Part shown: one piece after another, positions 60,467-64,000 of the stretch
Layout: every line of letters begins with the position of its first letter
Numbering within the stretch: the first letter of the stretch is position 1
NCBI GenBank assembly: GCA_964453855.1
Contig: CAYVRN010000006.1
Location: forward strand, 5,129-69,128
DNA from: JASMHC01 sp964453855
Lineage (GTDB): Bacteria > Pseudomonadota > Alphaproteobacteria > Rhodobacterales > Rhodobacteraceae
Direction: 5' to 3'
Length of the DNA: 64,000 nucleotides
The notes under the pieces: generated by a model
What the model was told of the DNA's origin: nothing
Database searches by the model: none
The model's input: only the letters and a program-made list of their open reading frames with translations
Translations under genes and position numbers: made by a program

Positions 60467-61483
60467 TTAGAACTGGTCTTCGAATTTCTTGGCCAGATCT
60501 TCGATGTTGTCCGGCGGCCAGTCCTCGACGTCCATGCCAAGGTGCAGACCCATGCCCGACAGAACTTCTTTGATCTCGTTCAGCGACTTGCGGCCGAAGT
60601 TCGGGGTGCGCAGCATCTCGGCTTCGGTTTTCTGGATCAGATCGCCAATGTAAACGATGTTGTCGTTCTTCAGGCAGTTTGCCGAACGGACAGACAGTTC
60701 CAGTTCGTCCACTTTCTTCAGCAGAAGCGGGTTGAACTCAAGACCGTCATCGTCGTCCTGACGTCCGGCTGCTTCCGGCTCGTCGAAGTTGACGAAGATC
60801 GACAGCTGGTCCTGAAGGATACGTGCTGCGAAGGCAACGGCATCATCCGGGGTTACAGACCCGTCGGTTTCGACTTTCATGGTCAGCTTGTCATAGTCAA
60901 GAACCTGACCTTCGCGGGTCGGCTGCACATCGTACGACACTTTCTTGACCGGCGAGAAGATGGCGTCGATCGGGATCAAACCGATAGGCGCGTCTTCGGG
61001 GCGGTTTTTGTCAGCTGCGACATAGCCTTTACCGGTGTTGACGGTCAGTTCCATGTAGAGGTCAGCACCGTCGTCCAGGTGACAGATCACGTGGTCGCGG
61101 TTCAGGATCTCGATGCCTGCCGATTCAGCGATATCACCTGCGGTGACAACACCTGGGCCTTTTGCGCTGATCGAAACGCGCTTAGGACCTTCGACTTCCA
61201 TACGGATCGCAACGCCTTTGAGGTTCAAGATGATGTCGGTAACGTCTTCGCGTACACCGTCAACGCTCGAGAACTCGTGCAGAACGTTGTCAATCTGAAC
61301 GCTGGTGATGGCGCCGCCCTGAAGCGAGCTCATCAGAACGCGGCGTAGCGCGTTGCCCAGAGTCAGACCAAAGCCGCGCTCAAGCGGCTCGGCGACGACT
61401 GTCGCCTGACGTGCGGGATCGTGGCCCGGTTTTACGTCAAGCTGGGTCGGCTTGATCAATTCTGCCCAATTCTTGTGGATCAT
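60467..61483 (-). CDS. rpoA: DNA-directed RNA polymerase alpha subunit
   Basis: 338 residues from the ATG at 61483, which has GGAGGG upstream. The N-terminal domain begins IHKNWAELIKPTQLDVKP and has LERGFGLTLGNALRRVLMSS, the strict alpha signature. The C-terminal domain, with LSVRSANCLKNDNIVYIGDL and GRKSLNEIKEVL, binds UP elements and activators. It lies between rpsK (111 bases upstream) and rplQ. Confidence 0.99.
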   Translation of the reverse strand: MIHKNWAELIKPTQLDVKPGHDPARQATVVAEPLERGFGLTLGNALRRVLMSSLQGGAITSVQIDNVLHEFSSVDGVREDVTDIILNLKGVAIRMEVEGPKRVSISAKGPGVVTAGDIAESAGIEILNRDHVICHLDDGADLYMELTVNTGKGYVAADKNRPEDAPIGLIPIDAIFSPVKKVSYDVQPTREGQVLDYDKLTMKVETDGSVTPDDAVAFAARILQDQLSIFVNFDEPEAAGRQDDDDGLEFNPLLLKKVDELELSVRSANCLKNDNIVYIGDLIQKTEAEMLRTPNFGRKSLNEIKEVLSGMGLHLGMDVEDWPPDNIEDLAKKFEDQF

Positions 61484-61594
61484 GCGTCCCTCCATTCTTG
61501 TTTTTGCCCCATGTCCTAAAGGCAAAAACGCCCGAGGTTAAAATGACGAAATGGGGCCGCGTGCAAGACACAGCCCCAAAAGAGAATATTCTGA

Positions 61595-61987
61595 TTAAAC
61601 GCGGCGACGCTTTGGAGGGCGGCAACCGTTGTGTGCGATCGGGGTCACATCACGGATCGAGGTGATGTTGAAACCGACAGCAGCCAGAGCGCGCAGAGCC
61701 GATTCACGACCCGAACCCGGGCCCTGAACTTCGACCTCAAGGGTCTTCATGCCGTGTTCCTGAGCTTTTTTGCCCGCATCTTCCGCAGCCATCTGAGCAG
61801 CATACGGGGTCGATTTGCGCGAACCTTTGAAGCCCATGGTGCCAGCAGACGACCACGAGATTGCGTTGCCCTGAACGTCAGAGATCAGGATTTTAGTGTT
61901 GTTGAAGGTCGAGTTCACATGCGCAACGCCAGTTGCGATGTTCTTGGAGACCTTTTTCTTGCCGCCACGGCGGGTATCACGTGCCAT
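61595..61987 (-). CDS. rpsK: 30S ribosomal protein S11
   Basis: 130 residues, normal length. Core VNSTFNNTKILISDVQGNAI and the C-terminal ITSIRDVTPIAHNGCRPPKRRRV are strict S11 signatures. RBS GGGGAGCATAGGACA precedes the ATG at 61987. It is 15 bases after rpsM. Confidence 0.99.
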   Translation of the reverse strand: MARDTRRGGKKKVSKNIATGVAHVNSTFNNTKILISDVQGNAISWSSAGTMGFKGSRKSTPYAAQMAAEDAGKKAQEHGMKTLEVEVQGPGSGRESALRALAAVGFNITSIRDVTPIAHNGCRPPKRRRV

Positions 61988-62002
61988 TGTCCTATGCTCC
62001 CC

Positions 62003-62371
62003 TTACTTCTTCTTGCCAGCAATCGGCTTCGCAGGGCCTTTACGGGTGCGAGCATTGGTGTGGGTACGCTGACCGCGAACCGGCAGGTTGCGACGGTGGC
62101 GCAGGCCACGGTAGCAGCCAAGGTCCATCAGGCGTTTGATGTTCATGGTCACTTCACGACGCAGGTCACCTTCAACGGTGTAGTTTGCGTCGATGTGTTC
62201 ACGGATTGCCAGAACTTCGGCGTCGCTCAGTTCATTGATACGACGGGTGACGTCGATGTTGACCGACGAGCAGATTTCTGCTGCCGATGCGTGGCCAATT
62301 CCGGTGATGTAAGTCAGGGCGATCGGGACCCGTTTGTGGGTCGGGATGTTAACGCCGGCGATACGTGCCAA
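62003..62371 (-). CDS. rpsM: 30S ribosomal protein S13 (TTG start)
   Basis: 122 residues when begun at the TTG of 62371, where the family N-terminus (L/M)ARIAGVNIPTHKR starts and AAGGAAAG gives the RBS. No ATG or GTG lies between that point and the conserved core. A frame start at 62458 adds 29 residues with no family match. Later core DLGCYRGLRHRRNLPVRGQR and THTNARTRKGPAKPIAGKKK close the protein. Confidence 0.97.
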   Translation of the reverse strand: MARIAGVNIPTHKRVPIALTYITGIGHASAAEICSSVNIDVTRRINELSDAEVLAIREHIDANYTVEGDLRREVTMNIKRLMDLGCYRGLRHRRNLPVRGQRTHTNARTRKGPAKPIAGKKK

Positions 62372-62544
62372 ATCGTCTTTCCTTTTTGTTGCGGTTCCGT
62401 AGCTCCAGAACCTTTTTTCACAACTGAGGCCCGGGGCATTTCCGCCATCGGGCCGCAACTGATCGAGGTGGTCGTTGTCTTCATCGGGTGCGACCCGACT
62501 CGATCAACTGATTCTTGAATGAGTGGTCTCGCTAAGGGGTTATT

Positions 62545-62564
62545 AAGGGGCCGTCAAGCCCCTT
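62545..62564 (-). terminator. Weak terminator-like hairpin after adk
   Basis: AAGGGGC (62545-62551) pairs with GCCCCTT (62558-62564) around a 6-base loop, beginning 3 bases after the adk stop on the minus strand. The bases after the stem (AATAAC) lack a T run, so it may only pause or partly stop transcription before rpsM, which has a 196-base gap in front of it. Confidence 0.5.
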
Positions 62565-62567
62565 TCC

Positions 62568-63146
62568 TTATGCGTCAAGCACTTGCGCAATGTCTGCCTT
62601 AACCGCAGCCATTTCGCCCAGACCGTCAACGCCTTTCAGAATACCTTTTGCGTGGTAGTATCCGATCAGCGGAGAGGTCTGTTTGTAATACGCCATCAGG
62701 CGCACCTTCAGACTATCTTCGTTATCGTCCGCACGAACCGGCTGGCCTGCGGCAGCAGCTTCTGCCGCGCGGCCGACGATGCGGTCAACCAGAACGTCGT
62801 CGTTCACTTGAAGCTCGATCGCGGCGTCCAGAGGCTCGCCGCATTCTGCAAGCAGTTCTGCCAAAGCGTCCGCCTGCGCCAAGGTGCGCGGGAAGCCGTC
62901 AAAGATGAATCCACCCTTCTTGTCGCCCTGCAGCTTTTCACGGATCAGGCCGATCACGATCTCGTCTGTCACCAGATCGCCACGGTCCATGACCTCTGCA
63001 ACGCGCTTGCCCATTTCGGTGCCGCTGGTTTTAGCTTCGCGCAGCATATCGCCGGTCGAAAGCTGGATCATGTCACGCTCGTTTACAAGGAAACCAGCCT
63101 GAGTGCCTTTGCCTGCGCCCGGGGGGCCGAGAAGGATGATATTCAT
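62568..63146 (-). CDS. adk: Adenylate kinase
   Basis: Interconverts AMP + ATP and 2 ADP, 192 residues, the short form without the longer LID found in the roughly 214-residue enzymes. P-loop GPPGAGKGTQAG, AMP-binding STGDMLREA and GFPRTLAQADAL, and the LID arginine in DRIVGRAAEAAAAGQP are present. The secY stop is 5 bases upstream of its start, the usual alphaproteobacterial secY-adk linkage. Confidence 0.98.
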   Translation of the reverse strand: MNIILLGPPGAGKGTQAGFLVNERDMIQLSTGDMLREAKTSGTEMGKRVAEVMDRGDLVTDEIVIGLIREKLQGDKKGGFIFDGFPRTLAQADALAELLAECGEPLDAAIELQVNDDVLVDRIVGRAAEAAAAGQPVRADDNEDSLKVRLMAYYKQTSPLIGYYHAKGILKGVDGLGEMAAVKADIAQVLDA

Positions 63147-63151
63147 AGGGA

Positions 63152-64000
63152 TTAACGACGTCCTGTATTACGTTTGCCACGCTTCTTGCCACCACGGCCA
63201 CGCAGCTGGGATTTCTCAATCAAACCTTCATACTGGTGCGCAAGAAGATGGCTTTGCACCTGTTGGATTGTATCCATAGTCACGGAAACGATGATCAGCA
63301 CCGATGTCCCACCGAAGTAGAAGGGAATCGACAACTGGCTACGGGTAATCTCCGGAAGAAGGCAGATGAGGGCGAGGTATAGCGAACCGGCCACAAGAAC
63401 GCGGTTCACAACATATTCAAGGTATTCGGCGGTTTTCTTGCCCGGACGGATGCCGGGAACAAAGCCGTTCTGGTTCTTCAGATTATCTGCAACGTCCTCG
63501 GGTTTGAAGGCCACGTTGAACGTGTAGAAATACGCGAAGAAGATGATCATCGACGCGAAGAACACCAGATAAAGCGGCTGACCGGGGCCGAAGTAGGCTA
63601 GAATGGTCGACATGACCGGTCCGGTATTGCCGCCGCTGAAAGTTGCCAAAGTGGTTGGAAGCAACAGAAGCGAGCTGGCAAAAATTGCCGGAATAACGCC
63701 CGCCGGGTTTACCTTGACCGGCAAGTGGCTGGACTGACCGTCATAGATTTTCATACCGACCTGACGGCGTGGGTATTGAATGTGGATTTTGCGCAAAGCG
63801 CGCTCCATGAAAACCACAAAGGCAATCGTCACAACGACCATGATGATCACACCGATAATCACGGCAGGGCTGATTGCGCCCGAACGGCCTTGGCTAAGGA
63901 ACTGGGCCAGAGCCGCCGGAATTTCAGCGATAATACCAACGAAGATGATCAACGAGATACCGTTGCCGATACCGCGATTGGTGATCTGTTCACCCAGCCA
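63152..64000 (-). CDS. secY: Protein translocase subunit SecY, N-terminal part cut off by the window edge
   Basis: Main channel subunit of the Sec translocon. The frame is open to the window end: 63953-64000 reads WLGEQITNRGIGNGISLIIF across to the visible ATG at 63952, the classic SecY motif. Visible parts include VNPAGVIPAIFASSLLLLP, GFVPGIRPGKKTAEYLEYV and the C-terminal RGRGGKKRGKRNTGRR basic tail. About 282 residues are in view, roughly the C-terminal two thirds of a normal SecY. Confidence 0.97.
   Translation of the reverse strand, partial: WLGEQITNRGIGNGISLIIFVGIIAEIPAALAQFLSQGRSGAISPAVIIGVIIMVVVTIAFVVFMERALRKIHIQYPRRQVGMKIYDGQSSHLPVKVNPAGVIPAIFASSLLLLPTTLATFSGGNTGPVMSTILAYFGPGQPLYLVFFASMIIFFAYFYTFNVAFKPEDVADNLKNQNGFVPGIRPGKKTAEYLEYVVNRVLVAGSLYLALICLLPEITRSQLSIPFYFGGTSVLIIVSVTMDTIQQVQSHLLAHQYEGLIEKSQLRGRGGKKRGKRNTGRR

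Noticed and set aside
60359..61348. A 329-codon plus-strand frame across rpoA
   Set aside because: Antisense to rpoA. Composition rich in Val, Asp, Phe and His is typical of a shadow frame, and no RBS or family motif is seen.
61631..62518. A 295-codon plus-strand frame over rpsK and rpsM
   Set aside because: Antisense to two universally conserved ribosomal protein genes.
1..64000. CRISPR arrays, insertion sequences, phage or plasmid genes, tRNA and rRNA genes
   Set aside because: No regularly spaced direct repeats, transposase, integrase or capsid motifs, and no GGTTCGAATCC-type tRNA arm in the gaps I read.

Overview
The window reads as chromosomal DNA of an alphaproteobacterium of the Rhodobacterales (Roseobacter-type Rhodobacteraceae). 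The signs are the petABC cytochrome bc1 operon, the ribosomal run secY-adk-rpsM-rpsK-rpoA-rplQ, a divergent fliI/flgB flagellar block with a CtrA-like site, a SelD fused to an oxidoreductase, Tat-type periplasmic binding proteins and a dispersed GGAGTATTT-type intergenic repeat that I remember as common in this group. I saw no transposase, integrase, phage gene, CRISPR array, tRNA or rRNA. This is a compact housekeeping chromosome, not a mobile island.

Layout. 1-2735: end of petA, petB, petC and a terminator. 2739-6016: thiamin ABC transporter thiBPQ under a TPP riboswitch, divergent from aroC (6117-7220). 7217-11258: a CcdA/thioredoxin pair, a DMT exporter, HU and AMP nucleosidase. 11374-15288: an epimerase-like protein, then the isoprenoid operon xseB-ispA-dxs. 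15366-21219: fliI facing flgB-flgC-fliE-fliQ-flgF-flgG-flgA-flgH-fliL-like. 21439-24656: dusA, then a nitric-oxide sensing pair (H-NOX plus hybrid histidine kinase). 24925-28177: selenium use for tRNA (mnmH and the fused selD). 28253-31550: adenine deaminase, a 2-hydroxyacid dehydrogenase and an SH3 protein. 31555-39233: a maltose/alpha-glucoside system (ATPase and LacI regulator on one strand; alpha-glucosidase, binding protein and two permeases on the other). 39309-44080: a DUF1127 protein, an ABC-2 exporter, an S49 peptidase, a 55-residue zinc-ribbon membrane protein, a Na+/Ca2+ exchanger-type protein and a pteridine-reductase-like SDR. 44363-47631: uvrC, a LysR regulator and cytochrome c'. 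47722-55529: a dipeptide-type ABC system and a CocE-type hydrolase. 55629-59849: pgsA, moaD-moaE, a 2OG-Fe(II) oxygenase, rarA and a DCC protein. 59904-64000: rplQ, rpoA, rpsK, rpsM, adk and the end of secY, all on the minus strand.

Genes that act together: ThiBPQ import thiamin and are shut off by TPP. SelD makes selenophosphate that MnmH uses to make 2-selenouridine in tRNA; no SelA/SelB is in view. H-NOX should bind NO and set the activity of the kinase whose gene overlaps it. The LacI protein probably represses the sugar operon from a palindrome in the shared intergenic region. MoaD and MoaE form molybdopterin synthase.

The most unusual items are a candidate structured RNA between two convergent genes (about 53330-53460), three hairpin-linked repeats, a hairpin covering the mnmH ribosome binding site, and seven convergent gene pairs that abut or overlap with no room for a terminator. 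All calls rest on reading sequence and known family motifs; no search or folding program was run.
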